Shown here piece after piece: positions 34,582 to 45,200 of a stretch of DNA of 64,000 nt; the stretch's first letter is position 1, and each line of letters begins with the position of its first letter. The DNA is from Methylomicrobium agile (GTDB lineage: Bacteria > Pseudomonadota > Gammaproteobacteria > Methylococcales > Methylomonadaceae). The stretch lies in contig NZ_JPOJ01000001.1 of NCBI RefSeq assembly GCF_000733855.1, forward strand, positions 682,001 to 746,000, written 5' to 3'. The position numbers and the translations under genes were made by a program. The notes under the pieces were generated by a model that saw only the letters and a program-made list of their open reading frames with translations, had not been told where the DNA came from and did no database searches.

Positions 34582-35265
34582 ATGAAAAAAACTACTTTTG
34601 TTGCATTATTACTACTATCGAGCCAGTGTGTTGCGGATAATCTCGGCAGTACATTGCAATCGATCGAAAGCGAATGGGCCTCTATCTACTATAAGACCCC
34701 CAAGGCCAGGCAAGGCAGCGCCTATCGACAGCTCCTGGAGAAAGCGACGCTGCTCAAAAAACAACACCCGAAAGCGGCCGAGCCGATTTTTTGGGAGGCC
34801 GTCATCAAAGCGACCTCGGCCGATACCCAAAGTGCCCTCTCCGCGCTGTCGTTAGTCAACGAAGCCAAGGAACTGCTGCTAGAAGCAATCAACATCAATC
34901 CGAACGCGATGGACGGCTCCGCCTACGTCACTCTCGGCACCCTGTATTACATGGTACCGAAGTGGCCTATCGCATTCGGCGACAACGATAAAGCCAAAGA
35001 ACTGCTTGAAACCGCGCTCGAAATCAATCCGAACGGCATCGACAGCAATTATTATTACGGCGATTTTCTGCTAACGCAAGATCGGCCGAAAGAAGCCAAA
35101 AAATATTTCGAACACGCGGCCAATGCACCGGCACGCCCGGAGCAGGTTTTTGCGGATAGCCAGTTGAAAACGGAAGCGCAAAAAGCGCTCGACAAGATCC
35201 GGAAAGAGGAAACCGGCAAGAAGCTCGTTGCCTCGTTCAGCAACGCCTCTTCTATCCGCTACTAA
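34582..35265 (+). CDS. Exported TPR protein (TRAP TatT-like)
   Basis: 227 residues. A signal peptide (KKTTFVALLLLSSQCVA) precedes TPR-like helices (about 100-200), with YYMVPKWPIAFGDNDKAKEL and NYYYGDFLLTQDRPKEAKKYF. The combination resembles the TatT component of TRAP-associated systems, but no TRAP transporter genes are adjacent. The ATG at 34582 starts the signal; the Shine-Dalgarno is weak. Function unknown beyond a likely periplasmic protein-binding role. Confidence 0.7.
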   Translation: MKKTTFVALLLLSSQCVADNLGSTLQSIESEWASIYYKTPKARQGSAYRQLLEKATLLKKQHPKAAEPIFWEAVIKATSADTQSALSALSLVNEAKELLLEAININPNAMDGSAYVTLGTLYYMVPKWPIAFGDNDKAKELLETALEINPNGIDSNYYYGDFLLTQDRPKEAKKYFEHAANAPARPEQVFADSQLKTEAQKALDKIRKEETGKKLVASFSNASSIRY

Positions 35266-35354
35266 TGCGCTTCAAGATTAACGCACCGCTGTCCCGGCCA
35301 CCTGTTTGGTTAATGCATCTGCTTGATTCATAACTACACTATACCGATAGGGTA

Positions 35355-35383
35355 TTCAATCGAAACCCGGTTTCTGTTATGAT
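35355..35383 (+). promoter_or_regulatory. Predicted promoter of fdxA
   Basis: TTCAAT (3 of 6 to the -35 consensus), a 17-base spacer and TATGAT (5 of 6 to the -10 consensus) lie about 50 bases before the fdxA ATG. Moderate support because of the weak -35. Confidence 0.4.
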
Positions 35384-35430
35384 AACCCACCTTTAACGAC
35401 GATAATTCGACAACTTTCCCGGAAATAATT

Positions 35431-35754
35431 ATGGCTTTTGTAGTCACTGAGAACTGTATCAAATGTAAATTTACCGATTGCGTGGACGTATGCCCCGTCG
35501 ATTGTTTTCACGAAGGTCCCAATTTCTTGGTGATCGATCCCGATGAGTGTATCGACTGCACACTCTGCGAGCCCGAATGTCCGGCGAATGCGATCTTTTC
35601 CGAAGATGAAGTTCCGGAAGATCAACAAGAATTTATCGAGTTGAACGCAACGCTGTCCAAAGAATGGCCCAGCATTACCGAAGTTAAAGCCGCATTACCG
35701 GATGCCGACGAATGGAACGGCAAAGAAAACAAGAAACAGTATTTGGAAAAATAA
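35431..35754 (+). CDS. fdxA: 7Fe ferredoxin ([3Fe-4S][4Fe-4S])
   Basis: 107 residues. Cysteines at 9, 12, 17, 21, 25, 40, 43, 46 and 50 reproduce the Azotobacter ferredoxin I pattern, shifted by one residue. The motif with residue 12 spaced from 17 forms the 3Fe cluster, and [11 protein letters not shown] supplies the 4Fe cluster. It carries electrons at low potential in the cytoplasm; some relatives take part in stress control. GGAAA precedes the ATG. It ends at a terminator shared with the convergent rplQ. Confidence 0.95.
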   Translation: MAFVVTENCIKCKFTDCVDVCPVDCFHEGPNFLVIDPDECIDCTLCEPECPANAIFSEDEVPEDQQEFIELNATLSKEWPSITEVKAALPDADEWNGKENKKQYLEK

Positions 35755-35812
35755 CTCGATCCTTTCCTCAATTGAAATTCGAGCCGGCAACGACCGAATT
35801 TCACCAGCAAAG

Positions 35813-35837
35813 AAAAGCCGGGACTAGCCCGGCTTTT
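35813..35837. terminator. Bidirectional terminator between fdxA and rplQ
   Basis: AAAAGCCGGG (35813-35822) and CCCGGCTTTT (35828-35837) are perfect arms around ACTAG. T follows on the plus strand (TTTTTT) and the A-tract gives T on the minus strand, so it can end both fdxA and the whole ribosomal-protein transcript. Confidence 0.92.
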
Positions 35838-35856
35838 TTGTCCTCTTGAATCAGGC

Positions 35857-36219
35857 TTATTGCGGTCTATCAACCAGTTCGACATAAGCCATCGGCGCAT
35901 CATCACCGGACCGGAATCCGCATTTCATGATACGCAGATAACCACCCGGTCTACCTTGATAGCGAGGCCCCAGCTCGTTGAACAATTTAGTGACGACATC
36001 ACGGTCGCGCAATTTGGCGAAAGCCATACGGCGCTTTGCAACGCTGTCTTCTTTTGACAGGGTAATCAAAGGCTCGGCGTATCTTCTCAACTCTTTCGCT
36101 TTCGGTAGAGTGGTTTTGATAAGCTCATGATTGATCAACGCACATGTCAGGCTGCTGTACAACGCCTTACGATGGCTGCTGGTAATGCTGAATTTTTTTC
36201 CGGATTTTCTGTGTCGCAT
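35857..36219 (-). CDS. rplQ: 50S ribosomal protein L17
   Basis: 120 residues, starting [20 protein letters not shown] as in bacterial L17, which lines the rim of the peptide exit tunnel. The core [20 protein letters not shown] is typical. Last gene of the long minus-strand ribosomal block, 26 bases after rpoA, and it ends at the shared terminator with fdxA. Confidence 0.98.
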   Translation of the reverse strand: MRHRKSGKKFSITSSHRKALYSSLTCALINHELIKTTLPKAKELRRYAEPLITLSKEDSVAKRRMAFAKLRDRDVVTKLFNELGPRYQGRPGGYLRIMKCGFRSGDDAPMAYVELVDRPQ

Positions 36220-36245
36220 TTTATCGGGACCTAGCTATATGGATG

Positions 36246-37256
36246 TTAATTGCTTGAATGAATATGCTCTGCCAGACTATCCGGCGGCCAGTTTTCCAGG
36301 CGCATGCCAAGCGACAGCCCTTTTAGCGCCAAAATATCTTTGATCTCGGTCAGAGACTTCTTACCCAGATTCGGCGTCTTCAATAACTCGACTTCAGTGC
36401 GCTGAATCAAATCGCCGATATAGAATATATTTTCGGCTTTCAAACAGTTCGCCGAACGCACGGTCAATTCGAGATCATCGACCGGACGCAGCAAAATCGG
36501 ATCGAAATTATCTTCCGGAACATAGATTTCTTCAGCCGGCTGCTCTGCCACCTTCTCGAAATCGACGAAAACGGACAACTGATCATGTAAAATGGTCGCG
36601 GCCAATTTGATCGTTTGTTCAGGATCGACGGTACCGTTGGTTTCGAGCTCGATGATCAGCTTGTCCAAATCGGTGCGCTGCTCGACCCGGGTGCTCTCGA
36701 CCGAATACGCGACGCGAACGATCGGACTATAGGAAGCATCCACATGCAATGCGCCGACCGCAGATGTACTATCATTGCGCGTTCTGCGCACACTGACAGG
36801 TTCATAACCTCTGCCGCGGCGAACGCGAATCTTCATATTCAAAGACCCCGACTGGGTCATGTTGGCAATCACCAAATCGGGATTAACGATTTCCGCATCA
36901 TGAGGCAATGAAATGTCGGCAGCCGTGACGGTGCCTGCACCTGTTTTCGACAAGGTCAAAACGGCTTCATCCCGCGAATGCAGGATGACCGCCAATTGTT
37001 TCAAATTCAGCAGGATGTCAATGACATCTTCCTGAACACCTTCAATCGTGGTGTACTCGTGCAGTACGCCGTCGATCTCGACATCGGTTACTGCGCATCC
37101 TGGAATCGTAGAAAGCAAAACGCGGCGTAAGGCATTGCCAATCGAATGACCAAAGCCGCGTTCAAGCGGCTCTATGACGATCTTTGAATGATTCTTCGAT
37201 TTACTAATAACCTCAACGATACGAGGCTTCAACAAACCAGAAATTGAATTCTGCAT
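36246..37256 (-). CDS. rpoA: DNA-directed RNA polymerase alpha subunit
   Basis: 336 residues. The N-terminal dimerisation domain (about 1-235) holds [20 protein letters not shown]. The C-terminal domain (about 255-325) holds [20 protein letters not shown], whose Arg contacts UP-element DNA and activators. Alpha starts assembly of RNA polymerase. It sits between rpsD and rplQ, the standard alpha operon order. Confidence 0.99.
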   Translation of the reverse strand: MQNSISGLLKPRIVEVISKSKNHSKIVIEPLERGFGHSIGNALRRVLLSTIPGCAVTDVEIDGVLHEYTTIEGVQEDVIDILLNLKQLAVILHSRDEAVLTLSKTGAGTVTAADISLPHDAEIVNPDLVIANMTQSGSLNMKIRVRRGRGYEPVSVRRTRNDSTSAVGALHVDASYSPIVRVAYSVESTRVEQRTDLDKLIIELETNGTVDPEQTIKLAATILHDQLSVFVDFEKVAEQPAEEIYVPEDNFDPILLRPVDDLELTVRSANCLKAENIFYIGDLIQRTEVELLKTPNLGKKSLTEIKDILALKGLSLGMRLENWPPDSLAEHIHSSN

Positions 37257-37277
37257 TTAATTCCCTCAGAATGGTAA

Positions 37278-37898
37278 TTATTTTGAGTACAACTCTACAA
37301 CCAACTGTTCGTTGATATCGCTGCCCAAGTCGGCGCGATCCGGCAATGAGGTAAAAGTACCGGTCATCGTTTTAGAGTTAACTTCAACCCATGAAGGAAA
37401 GCCATATTGTTCGGTAACCGTCAGCGCATCGATAATACGCTGCTGCTTTTTGGCTTTCTCTTTCACGGAAATTACATCGCCTGGCGAAACCTGATACGAA
37501 GGCACATTGATAGTCGCTCCATTGATCAGAAAAGCCTTATGGCTGACCAATTGACGCGCTTCGGCTCGGGTAGATGCAAAGCCCATCCGGTACACGACGT
37601 TATCCAGGCGCGACTCGAGCAGATTCAATAAATTTTCACCGGTAGCGCCTTTTTTCTGATCGGCGATTTTATAATAATTGCTGAATTGTCTTTCCAGAAC
37701 GCCATAGATTCTGCGCAGCCGCTGCTTGGCGCGCAACTGCATCGCGTAGTCCGAGTTCCGTGTGCGTTTGGTGCCATGCTGGCCGGGTCTTTGATCCAGC
37801 TTACATTTGCCTTCCAGGGATTTGCCCCGGCTTTTCAAAAACAGGTCAGTGCCTTCTCTGCGGCTCAGTTTGCAGGTAGGTCCGAGATATCTTGCCAT
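37278..37898 (-). CDS. rpsD: 30S ribosomal protein S4
   Basis: 206 residues. Begins [20 protein letters not shown], with only one cysteine near the N terminus, so it is the zinc-free form. The S4 RNA-binding domain spans about 95-155 ([20 protein letters not shown]). It nucleates 16S folding and in E. coli represses the alpha operon by binding its mRNA. Confidence 0.98.
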   Translation of the reverse strand: MARYLGPTCKLSRREGTDLFLKSRGKSLEGKCKLDQRPGQHGTKRTRNSDYAMQLRAKQRLRRIYGVLERQFSNYYKIADQKKGATGENLLNLLESRLDNVVYRMGFASTRAEARQLVSHKAFLINGATINVPSYQVSPGDVISVKEKAKKQQRIIDALTVTEQYGFPSWVEVNSKTMTGTFTSLPDRADLGSDINEQLVVELYSK

Positions 37899-37916
37899 GA
37901 TTTACAACTCCAGAGA

Positions 37917-38303
37917 CTATACGCGGCGTTTTTTGGGTGGACGGCATCCGTTATGAGGAATCGGAGTCACGTCGACAATATTGGTAATTTTGAAACCCAA
38001 GTTGTTCAGAGAACGAACAGCGGACTCACGACCCGGGCCAGGGCCCTTGATCATTACATCCAGGTTTTTCATGCCGTATTCCTGAGCGATGGTGCCTGCC
38101 TTCTCCGCAGCAACCTGCGCCGCGAACGGAGTGCTCTTACGCGACCCGCGAAACCCCGAACCGCCGGAGGTAGCCCAAGCCAGCGTATTGCCTTTTCTGT
38201 CTGTAATCGTAATGATGGTGTTGTTAAACGAAGCGTGAACGTGCGCGACGCCGTCAGCGACTTCTTTCTTGATGCGTTTTCTGGTACGAGCTGGACTAGC
38301 CAT
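37917..38303 (-). CDS. rpsK: 30S ribosomal protein S11
   Basis: 128 residues with [19 protein letters not shown] and the C-terminal [15 protein letters not shown] and RRV ending expected of S11. It forms part of the 30S platform near the mRNA exit. Spaced 21 bases from rpsM and 18 from rpsD. Confidence 0.98.
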   Translation of the reverse strand: MASPARTRKRIKKEVADGVAHVHASFNNTIITITDRKGNTLAWATSGGSGFRGSRKSTPFAAQVAAEKAGTIAQEYGMKNLDVMIKGPGPGRESAVRSLNNLGFKITNIVDVTPIPHNGCRPPKKRRV

Positions 38304-38324
38304 TTATTTAACCTCTGCCGGGAA

Positions 38325-38681
38325 TTATTTCTTGATCGGTTTGCGGGGACCTTTACGAGTACGCGCATTCGTTCTCGTCCTTTGTCCTCTGAGCGGCAAA
38401 CCACGGCGATGCCGTATTCCGCGATAGCAACCGAGATCCATCAAGCGTTTGATATTCATCGAAACTTCACGACGCAAATCACCCTCGACGGTCATCTTGG
38501 AAATGATGTTCCGCAACGTATCCAACTGTTCTTCGGACAGTTCCTTGATTTTAACAGATGGCAAAATGCCCGCTTCAGTGCAAATATTCTGCGCTGTTTT
38601 ACGGCCAATGCCATAAATTGCGGTCAATGAAATTTCCGCATGCTTATGATCTGGTATATTTATCCCGGCAATACGCGCCAT
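38325..38681 (-). CDS. rpsM: 30S ribosomal protein S13
   Basis: 118 residues. [20 protein letters not shown] opens it and the basic tail [20 protein letters not shown] contacts the P-site tRNA. S13 bridges the 30S head to the 50S. The 77 bases before it, after rpmJ, are where the alpha-operon mRNA regulatory structure would lie, but no specific pseudoknot was worked out. Confidence 0.98.
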   Translation of the reverse strand: MARIAGINIPDHKHAEISLTAIYGIGRKTAQNICTEAGILPSVKIKELSEEQLDTLRNIISKMTVEGDLRREVSMNIKRLMDLGCYRGIRHRRGLPLRGQRTRTNARTRKGPRKPIKK

Positions 38682-38758
38682 GTAGATATTCCCCTGAGTT
38701 CTATTCTTGAGTTAAGCGCCGAATTATAACACTCGTTGAATTACGGCACAAATAATTA

Positions 38759-38872
38759 TTAACCTTGCCGTTGTTTGTGATTAGCGTCTTCACAAATCAC
38801 TCTAACGACGCCATTTCTTTTTACGATTTTGCATTTTCTGCAAATTGCTTTAACCGAAGCTCGGACTTTCAT
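38759..38872 (-). CDS. rpmJ: 50S ribosomal protein L36
   Basis: 37 residues, short enough to be missed by length cut-offs: [17 protein letters not shown], then [20 protein letters not shown]. Cys 11, Cys 14, Cys 27 and His 32 form the zinc site, so this is the zinc-binding C+ form. Located between secY (31 bases) and rpsM, its usual place. Confidence 0.96.
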   Translation of the reverse strand: MKVRASVKAICRKCKIVKRNGVVRVICEDANHKQRQG

Positions 38873-38903
38873 TGGTTGACTCCTATTGGAAACTGAATTG
38901 AAT

Positions 38904-40220
38904 TTATTTTTTCAGATTGGCTTTCTTCATCAGGCCTTCATACTGATGAGACATGATATGAGTTTGCATTTGCGAAATGAAATCCATAACCACGACCACG
39001 ATAATTAAAAGTGATGTACCGCCAAAATAAAAAGGTACGTTCCAATAAAGAATCAAGAACTCAGGCAACAAACAGACTAGCGTGATATAGAATGCACCGA
39101 TCAATGTCAGCCGGGTCATTACCTTGTCGATATAAGCGCTTGTTTGGATGCCAGGCCGAATGCCCGGCAAAAAGGCGCCTGATTTTTTCAAATTTTCGGC
39201 GGTTTCTTTTGAGTTGAATACCAGGGCGGTATAGAAAAAGCAAAAGAAAATAATCGCGGCCGCATAAAACATCACATACACCGGCTGTCCGGGAGACAAC
39301 ATCGTCGCGACATCGCGCAGCCAGGTCAAACCCTCACTGTTACCGAACCAGTTCGCAACGGTCGCCGGAAACAGAATGATGCTCGATGCAAAAATCGGGG
39401 GAATGACACCCGCCATGTTCAACTTCAAAGGCAAAAAGCTGTTTTGCCCGGCATACATTTTGCGTCCTTGCTGTCTTTTCGGATAGTTGATGAGAATCCG
39501 GCGCTGCCCTCTTTCGACGAAAACGACGATCGCGGTCACCGCTATCGTAATCAGAAACAGCAGAATGATGAACGCCCCATTCATTTCGCCGGTTCTAGCC
39601 AGCTCGAGAGTTCCACCCACCGCTTTCGGCAAACCGGAAACGATACCGGCGAAGATGATCATCGAAATACCGTTGCCGATACCGCGCTCGGTGACTTGCT
39701 CGCCAAGCCACATCAGAAAGATCGTACCGGTCACCAGGGTAATCGTGGTGATCGCGATAAAGCCAATACCTGGATTGATGACTACCGAAAGCCCGCCGGC
39801 GGTCTGGTTCTGCAACGCAACCGAAATACCGATGGCCTGAAACGAGGCCAAGGCTACCGTCCCGTAACGGGTATACTGCGAAATTTTGCGTCGGCCGGTT
39901 TCGCCTTCCTTCTTCATCTGCTCGACCGCAGGAATGATGATCGTCATCATCTGCATGATGATCGAGGCCGAGATATAAGGCATGATGCCAAGAGCGAACA
40001 GGCTTAATCGCATCAACGCACCGCCCGAGAACATGTTGAACATGTCCAGGATCGAGCCGCTCTGTTGTTCGAACATGATCTGCAGCGCTTTCGGATCAAT
40101 GCCCGGCACCGGGATGTGCGAACCGACCCGATACACGAAAAATGCACCCAAAACGAACAAAAGCCGGGATTTCAGCTCAGACAGTCCGCCGGGTTTATTG
40201 GCTGATTCGTCTCTTGACAT
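38904..40220 (-). CDS. secY: Preprotein translocase subunit SecY
   Basis: 438 residues with ten transmembrane helices, the channel of the Sec translocon in the inner membrane. Recognisable parts are [15 protein letters not shown] in the first helix region, the plug segment [20 protein letters not shown], and the cytoplasmic loop [19 protein letters not shown]. It lies in the spc cluster 6 bases after rplO. It pairs with SecE and SecG, encoded elsewhere. Confidence 0.98.
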   Translation of the reverse strand: MSRDESANKPGGLSELKSRLLFVLGAFFVYRVGSHIPVPGIDPKALQIMFEQQSGSILDMFNMFSGGALMRLSLFALGIMPYISASIIMQMMTIIIPAVEQMKKEGETGRRKISQYTRYGTVALASFQAIGISVALQNQTAGGLSVVINPGIGFIAITTITLVTGTIFLMWLGEQVTERGIGNGISMIIFAGIVSGLPKAVGGTLELARTGEMNGAFIILLFLITIAVTAIVVFVERGQRRILINYPKRQQGRKMYAGQNSFLPLKLNMAGVIPPIFASSIILFPATVANWFGNSEGLTWLRDVATMLSPGQPVYVMFYAAAIIFFCFFYTALVFNSKETAENLKKSGAFLPGIRPGIQTSAYIDKVMTRLTLIGAFYITLVCLLPEFLILYWNVPFYFGGTSLLIIVVVVMDFISQMQTHIMSHQYEGLMKKANLKK

Positions 40221-40226
40221 ACGAGT

Positions 40227-40661
40227 TTATTCCTCTGCTTTGCCGCCGGCTGCCTGGATGGAAGCCAGCGCACCGCCCGTCACTTTCAAGCCCTTGAGGG
40301 TCACTGCACGGGATATTTCGCCCGACTTGATTACCTTCACGGTTTTGGTGAAAACAGGAACGATGTTACTGTCGATCAAGGTTTGTACGTCAATCACGTC
40401 AGCCTGCAAACCGTTCAACTCGTTGAGACGAACTTGGGCCGTAAACATCGCTTTACGCGATTTAAACCCGATCTTCGGCAAACGGCGCTGCAAAGGCATC
40501 TGACCGCCTTCGAAACCAACTTTATGAAAGCCGCCGGCTCTGGCTTTTTGACCTTTATGGCCGCGGCCGCAGGTTTTACCCAGGGTCGAGCCGATGCCGC
40601 GACCGACGCGCTTGGCTTTCTTGCGCGAACCCGGGCTCGCTTGAATGGAATTCAAAAACAT
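40227..40661 (-). CDS. rplO: 50S ribosomal protein L15
   Basis: 144 residues. The Gly/Arg-rich N-terminal extension ([21 protein letters not shown]) penetrates the 23S core, and [18 protein letters not shown] is diagnostic. Its start overlaps the last base of rpmD, so translation is coupled. Confidence 0.98.
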   Translation of the reverse strand: MFLNSIQASPGSRKKAKRVGRGIGSTLGKTCGRGHKGQKARAGGFHKVGFEGGQMPLQRRLPKIGFKSRKAMFTAQVRLNELNGLQADVIDVQTLIDSNIVPVFTKTVKVIKSGEISRAVTLKGLKVTGGALASIQAAGGKAEE

Positions 40662-40846
40662 TACCGCTCCTCGACTTTCAACATGTAAGCGATTTTCTTG
40701 ATCATGCCACGGTTTTCGGGCGTATTCAGCACTTCAACCGTCTGGTTGATTCTGCTTAAACCTAAACCTTTCAGACATGCCTGGTGATTTGGCAAACGAC
40801 CGTGTTTGCTTTTGATCATCGTGACGCTGAGTTTATTGCTGGTCAT
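40661..40846 (-). CDS. rpmD: 50S ribosomal protein L30
   Basis: 61 residues: [19 protein letters not shown] then [20 protein letters not shown], the compact L30 fold. Present in gammaproteobacteria between rpsE and rplO, as here; 3 bases separate it from rpsE. Confidence 0.97.
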   Translation of the reverse strand: MTSNKLSVTMIKSKHGRLPNHQACLKGLGLSRINQTVEVLNTPENRGMIKKIAYMLKVEER

Positions 40847-40849
40847 CGT

Positions 40850-41359
40850 TTATTGCCCCAAAATCTGTTCGATCGTCAAACCACGCTTCGCGGCAATATG
40901 ATTCGGATTGTGCATCGAGGTCAATCCGTTGATCGTCGCCCTGACCACATTGATCGGATTGCTGGTGCCAATGCATTTCGCCAATACGTTGTGAATCCCG
41001 ACGACTTCGAAAACTGCGCGCATTGCGCCACCCGCGATGATACCGGTACCTTCGGAAGCTGGCTGCATGAAAACTTTCGCGGCGCCGGTCGTATTCACGA
41101 TCGGGTATTGCAGGGTGTCGCCCTTCAACGGAACCTTACGCATGTTTTTGCGCGCTTGTTCCAACGATTTTTGAATTGCGATCGGCACTTCGCGCGCTTT
41201 GCTGACGCCGTAACCAACGCGGCCTTCGCCGTCGCCGACCACCGTCAATGCGGTGAAGCCGAAAACACGTCCGCCTTTAACAACTTTTGCCACCCGTCTA
41301 ACCGCGACGAGTTTTTCCTGCAGACCGTCAGTGCTGCCTTGTGTAGGTGCTGCTGCCAT
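40850..41359 (-). CDS. rpsE: 30S ribosomal protein S5
   Basis: 169 residues. The double-stranded RNA-binding N-terminal domain has [20 protein letters not shown] and the mRNA-helicase loop region [12 protein letters not shown]5 affects decoding accuracy together with S4 and S12; no residue suggesting spectinomycin resistance was noticed in the KVVKGGRV loop. Confidence 0.98.
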   Translation of the reverse strand: MAAAPTQGSTDGLQEKLVAVRRVAKVVKGGRVFGFTALTVVGDGEGRVGYGVSKAREVPIAIQKSLEQARKNMRKVPLKGDTLQYPIVNTTGAAKVFMQPASEGTGIIAGGAMRAVFEVVGIHNVLAKCIGTSNPINVVRATINGLTSMHNPNHIAAKRGLTIEQILGQ

Positions 41360-41368
41360 TGTAATCCC

Positions 41369-41722
41369 CTAAAATTTCAAACCGGCTTCGCGCGCAGCTT
41401 CTGCAAGCGCCTTCACACGGCCGTGATATTTAAAACCCGAACGATCGAACGCCACTTCGGTAATGCCGGCGGCCAACGCACGCTCGGCAATCACTTTGCC
41501 GACTTCGGCAGCGGCTTTGATATTGCCGGTGTAGCCGACCGCCGCCTTGATCGCCGCTTGATTGGTCGACGCGCTGGCCAAAGTGCTGTTACCGTCGCCG
41601 CTGATGATCTGGGCGTAGATATGCTGTGATGTTTTATGAACCGACAGACGGGTCGTACCCAGTCTCTTGATTTTGCTGCGCAATTTCAATGCGCGCTTCA
41701 TACGACTATTCTTCTTTTCCAT
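41369..41722 (-). CDS. rplR: 50S ribosomal protein L18
   Basis: 117 residues: [20 protein letters not shown], then [20 protein letters not shown] and the C-terminal [21 protein letters not shown]18 binds 5S rRNA. The ATG at 41722 has AAGGTAG upstream; the codon before it is GTG and would add one residue. Confidence 0.97.
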   Translation of the reverse strand: MEKKNSRMKRALKLRSKIKRLGTTRLSVHKTSQHIYAQIISGDGNSTLASASTNQAAIKAAVGYTGNIKAAAEVGKVIAERALAAGITEVAFDRSGFKYHGRVKALAEAAREAGLKF

Positions 41723-41731
41723 CACGCTACC

Positions 41732-42265
41732 TTACTTCTTCTTAGCTTCTTTACGGGCGACATTTTCATCCGCATAGCGAACGCCTTTACCTTTATAAGG
41801 CTCTGGCGGACGAAACGCTCTGATCTTCGCAGCCACCTCACCAACCAGTTGCTTGTCGGTGCCTTTGACCACGATATCGGTTTGACTTGGGGTTTCCACG
41901 GTAATGCCCGCAGGCACTTCAAAGTCGACCGGATGCGAGAAACCCAGCGCCAGGTTCAAGACACTGCCTTTCGCCTGCGCTCTGTAACCGACGCCGACCA
42001 AGGTCAGCTTCCTCTCATAGCCTACAGATACGCCCGTCACCATATTGCTGATGAGCGCACGGGCGGTGCCCGCTTGTGCAGTCGCTGCCTTGTCGTCTTT
42101 GTTCCATTCCATTTGGATGGTTTTATCGACAAAGTTGAAGCCGATCGCGGAATTAAATTGATAAGACAACTGACCTTTGCTTCCTTTGACGGTCAGGTTG
42201 TTGCCATCGAGTTTGACGTCCACGCCCTGTGGAATCGTCACTGGGGCTTTTGCAATTCTTGACAT
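41732..42265 (-). CDS. rplF: 50S ribosomal protein L6
   Basis: 177 residues of two duplicated L6 folds, beginning MSRIAKAPVTIPQGVDVKL. The C-terminal signature IRAFRPPEPYKGKGVRYADE marks the family. L6 lies near the sarcin-ricin loop and factor-binding site. Standard spc position between rpsH and rplR. Confidence 0.98.
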   Translation of the reverse strand: MSRIAKAPVTIPQGVDVKLDGNNLTVKGSKGQLSYQFNSAIGFNFVDKTIQMEWNKDDKAATAQAGTARALISNMVTGVSVGYERKLTLVGVGYRAQAKGSVLNLALGFSHPVDFEVPAGITVETPSQTDIVVKGTDKQLVGEVAAKIRAFRPPEPYKGKGVRYADENVARKEAKKK

Positions 42266-42277
42266 ATCACGCCTATA

Positions 42278-42673
42278 TTAGCAAACGGTACAAATCACTT
42301 CACCGCCATGTCCAATTGCACGAGCAGCTCGATCGGTCATTACACCATTGGATGTTGATACAATAGCAATACCCAAACCGCCAAGCACTTTTGGCAGTTC
42401 ATCTTTCGACTTATAAATGCGCAAACCGGGTCTGCTAACTCTTTTGATGCTTTCGATTACAGGGGCGCCCCGGTAATATTTCAACACGATTGTCATCTCG
42501 GTGTGATTGCCGACGGTTTCGGTGCTGTAATCGGAAATATAGCCTTCTTCCTTCAAGACCTTCGCGATCGCGACTTTCAGCTTGGAAGAGGGTTGTTTAA
42601 CTATTTTTTTGCCAGCTGCTTGACCGTTTCTGATCCGGGTCAGCATATCTGCAATAGGGTCTGTCATACTCAT
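42278..42673 (-). CDS. rpsH: 30S ribosomal protein S8
   Basis: 131 residues, starting [18 protein letters not shown]. The C-terminal RNA-binding segment [20 protein letters not shown] is typical. S8 binds 16S helix 21 and in E. coli represses the spc operon. The ATG at 42673 has TGGAGAT upstream; the TTG six bases earlier is not preferred. Confidence 0.98.
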   Translation of the reverse strand: MSMTDPIADMLTRIRNGQAAGKKIVKQPSSKLKVAIAKVLKEEGYISDYSTETVGNHTEMTIVLKYYRGAPVIESIKRVSRPGLRIYKSKDELPKVLGGLGIAIVSTSNGVMTDRAARAIGHGGEVICTVC

Positions 42674-42702
42674 TTTCAATCTCCAAACATGATCCGGCAG
42701 AG

Positions 42703-43008
42703 TTACCAGCTGGCCTTGACCAGACCGGGTACGTCGCCGCGCATCGTGGCCTCTCTCAGCTTGTTGCGGCTGAGACCAAACTTACGGTAATAACCATGCG
42801 GGCGGCCCGTCAAATTGCACCGGTTGCGCACCCGAGAGAAGCTGGAGTCTCTTGGCAGTTTTTGCAGTTGCAGCTGGGCCGCTTCTTTTTCTTCGAACGT
42901 TGAATTCGGGTTTCTGATCGTCTCTTTCAAAGACTTGCGTTTTGCGCCGTATTTTTGCGCCAACTTTTTACGCTTGTCTTCGCGCGCTATCATTGACTTC
43001 TTCGCCAT
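42703..43008 (-). CDS. rpsN: 30S ribosomal protein S14 (zinc-free form)
   Basis: 101 residues, the long form of S14 without the CxxC zinc motifs. [20 protein letters not shown] opens it and [20 protein letters not shown] is the conserved C-terminal part. It helps assemble the 30S head. Confidence 0.98.
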   Translation of the reverse strand: MAKKSMIAREDKRKKLAQKYGAKRKSLKETIRNPNSTFEEKEAAQLQLQKLPRDSSFSRVRNRCNLTGRPHGYYRKFGLSRNKLREATMRGDVPGLVKASW

Positions 43009-43020
43009 ACCAATATCGCC

Positions 43021-43560
43021 TTAATTCTTAAATGGAAAATTGAACTGTTTGAGCAGCGCCAGACCTTCTTCATTGGTCCTGGCGGTGGTCGTAATGGTAA
43101 TGTCCATACCGCGCAACATATCGATCTTGTCATAATCGATTTCAGGGAAGATGATTTGCTCCTTCACCCCCATCGAATAATTGCCACGGCCGTCGAAGCT
43201 CTTAGAGTTCAAGCCTCTGAAGTCGCGGATACGCGGGATTGCGATATTGATCAAACGATCCAGGAACTCATACATTCTGTCGCTGCGCAAAGTGACCTTG
43301 CAGCCGATCGGCATATCGTCACGGATCTTGAAGCCCGCGATCGACTTTCTGGCCAAGGTGATCACCGGTTTCTGACCGGAGATTTTTTCCATATCGGCAA
43401 CCGCTGCCTGCAGAATTTTCTTGTCTGCAATCGCTTCGCCGACACCCATGTTCAAGGTGATTTTGGTAATACGGGGCGCCTGCATGATCGACTTGTAGCC
43501 GAATTGCTGCATCAGTGCAGGCAAAATTCTTTCTTTATATTCTGTCTGTAGTCTGGCCAT
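43021..43560 (-). CDS. rplE: 50S ribosomal protein L5
   Basis: 179 residues with [40 protein letters not shown] and [19 protein letters not shown]5 binds 5S rRNA and contacts the P-site tRNA elbow. Normal length, 12 bases from rpsN. Confidence 0.98.
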   Translation of the reverse strand: MARLQTEYKERILPALMQQFGYKSIMQAPRITKITLNMGVGEAIADKKILQAAVADMEKISGQKPVITLARKSIAGFKIRDDMPIGCKVTLRSDRMYEFLDRLINIAIPRIRDFRGLNSKSFDGRGNYSMGVKEQIIFPEIDYDKIDMLRGMDITITTTARTNEEGLALLKQFNFPFKN

Positions 43561-43571
43561 GATATTACACC

Positions 43572-43889
43572 TTACGCATCAACAACTTCGTTCGTGGACT
43601 TGAAATATCTGACTTTCTTGCCATTATCCAGAAGTTTGATTCCGACACGTTCCGCTTTTTTAGTAGCAGGGTTATAAAGTCCGATATTGGAGATGTGGAT
43701 CGGCATGTCTTTCGTGATAATGCCGCCCGTCACGCCCGCATTCGGATTTGGCCGTTGACTCTTTTTAACTTGATTGATGCCTTCAACCAGGACCTTATCA
43801 TCTTTCAAAATTTTGCTTACGCGACCGGTTTTGCCTTTGTCTTTACCGGTACGAACGATCACTTCGTCGCCTTTTTTAATTTTTTGCAT
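43572..43889 (-). CDS. rplX: 50S ribosomal protein L24
   Basis: 105 residues with an N-terminal KOW motif ([20 protein letters not shown]) and [20 protein letters not shown]24 starts 50S assembly near the 5' end of 23S rRNA. The ATG at 43889 is used; the TTG six bases before is the alternative. Confidence 0.97.
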   Translation of the reverse strand: MQKIKKGDEVIVRTGKDKGKTGRVSKILKDDKVLVEGINQVKKSQRPNPNAGVTGGIITKDMPIHISNIGLYNPATKKAERVGIKLLDNGKKVRYFKSTNEVVDA

Positions 43890-43903
43890 CGTCAAACCCT
43901 ACC

Positions 43904-44272
43904 TTATAACACTTCAGGAGCGAGTGAGATGATCTTCATGAATTTCTCACCGCGGAGCTCACGGGTAACCGGCCCGAAGATACGGGTGCCCAGTGGCTGC
44001 AAGTTATTGTTCAGGATGACGGCGGCATTGTCGTCGAAGCGAATGACCGAACCATCGGATCTGCGCACGCCTTTGCAGGTGCGAACGACCAGGGCGTTGT
44101 AAACCTCGCCTTTTTTTACTCTCCCGCGCGGGATCGCATCTTTAATACTGACTTTGATGATATCGCCAATATTCGCATAGCGCCGGTGCGAACCGCCGAG
44201 TACTTTGATACACATGACCTTTTTTGCGCCGCTGTTGTCGGCGACCTCAAGGTTAGTTTGCATCTGAATCAT
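43904..44272 (-). CDS. rplN: 50S ribosomal protein L14
   Basis: 122 residues, [20 protein letters not shown] to [19 protein letters not shown], nearly the E. coli pattern. L14 forms intersubunit bridge B8 and binds the silencing factor RsfS. First gene of the spc part of the block, 38 bases after rpsQ. Confidence 0.98.
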   Translation of the reverse strand: MIQMQTNLEVADNSGAKKVMCIKVLGGSHRRYANIGDIIKVSIKDAIPRGRVKKGEVYNALVVRTCKGVRRSDGSVIRFDDNAAVILNNNLQPLGTRIFGPVTRELRGEKFMKIISLAPEVL

Positions 44273-44310
44273 GATAAATTCCCAGTTTTCTCAAATAAGG
44301 TTCGTGCTAA

Positions 44311-44574
44311 TTATTTGTTAGCACTTTCTAAAACTTCTACCAGTTTGAAGGTTTTGTGTCTTGACAACGGACGGCATGAGGTAATCGAAACAACGTCGCC
44401 TTCCTGGCACACGTTGTTTTCGTCATGCGCCATCATCTTGGTCGATCTTTTGACGTACTTGCCGTAAACAGGATGCTTTACAACCCGCTCCACTAGAACG
44501 GTAATAGTTTTATCCATCTTGTTGCTGACGACGCGTCCGGTGATCGTCCGAACTTTGGTTTGATTTTCGCTCAT
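44311..44574 (-). CDS. rpsQ: 30S ribosomal protein S17
   Basis: 87 residues with [20 protein letters not shown] and [20 protein letters not shown]17 is an OB-fold primary binder of 16S rRNA. It lies 2 bases after rpmC at the end of the S10 set. Confidence 0.98.
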   Translation of the reverse strand: MSENQTKVRTITGRVVSNKMDKTITVLVERVVKHPVYGKYVKRSTKMMAHDENNVCQEGDVVSITSCRPLSRHKTFKLVEVLESANK

Positions 44575-44576
44575 AC

Positions 44577-44768
44577 TTATGCGCCTTTCTTTTCGTTCAA
44601 AACGGTCTGAATCCGGGCCATTTCACGGCGAACCCGTTTCACTTCGGAAGGCTTGGACAATTGACCGGTACTTTTTTGCATTCTCAAATTAAAACGCTCG
44701 CGCGCCAAATCGAGCAGTAACGAATTCAGTTCGTCTTGGGTTTTTTGGCGTAATTCTGTGGCTTTCAT
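44577..44768 (-). CDS. rpmC: 50S ribosomal protein L29
   Basis: 63 residues, two long helices ([20 protein letters not shown], then [20 protein letters not shown]). L29 sits beside L23 at the tunnel exit. Its start shares one base with the rplP stop. Confidence 0.98.
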   Translation of the reverse strand: MKATELRQKTQDELNSLLLDLARERFNLRMQKSTGQLSKPSEVKRVRREMARIQTVLNEKKGA

Positions 44769-45181
44769 TACATTATCGTCCGCGCGGTAAACAGTGTTTT
44801 CAATGGCAATTTTGCCGCCGCCAGGGTAAACGCTTCCCGTGCCAGTTCTTCACTCACACCTTGGATTTCGTAAAGCATCATGCCGGGTCTGACTTGAGCA
44901 ACCCAGTATTCTACACTACCTTTACCTTTTCCCATACGAACTTCTAAAGGTTTTTTCGTAATCGGCTTGTCAGGGAAAACCCGGATCCAGATTTTTCCGC
45001 CCCGTTTGACGTGACGAGTAATCGCTCGGCGGCCGGCCTCAATCTGGCGCGCGGTCAAACGGCCGCGAGTAATCGATTTTAAGCCGAAGTCGCCAAAACT
45101 GACGGATGAACCCCGCACAGCCACTCCGTTGTTTCTGCCTTTGTGCTGTTTACGAAATTTTGTTCTTTTTGGTTGAAGCAT
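44768..45181 (-). CDS. rplP: 50S ribosomal protein L16
   Basis: 137 residues, beginning [19 protein letters not shown], with [20 protein letters not shown] and the RMGKGKG-containing loop near the A-site tRNA. The arginine hydroxylated in E. coli (Arg 81 region, VRMGKG) is retained. Confidence 0.98.
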   Translation of the reverse strand: MLQPKRTKFRKQHKGRNNGVAVRGSSVSFGDFGLKSITRGRLTARQIEAGRRAITRHVKRGGKIWIRVFPDKPITKKPLEVRMGKGKGSVEYWVAQVRPGMMLYEIQGVSEELAREAFTLAAAKLPLKTLFTARTIM

Positions 45182-45200
45182 GTCTCTGTTCCTTCAACGA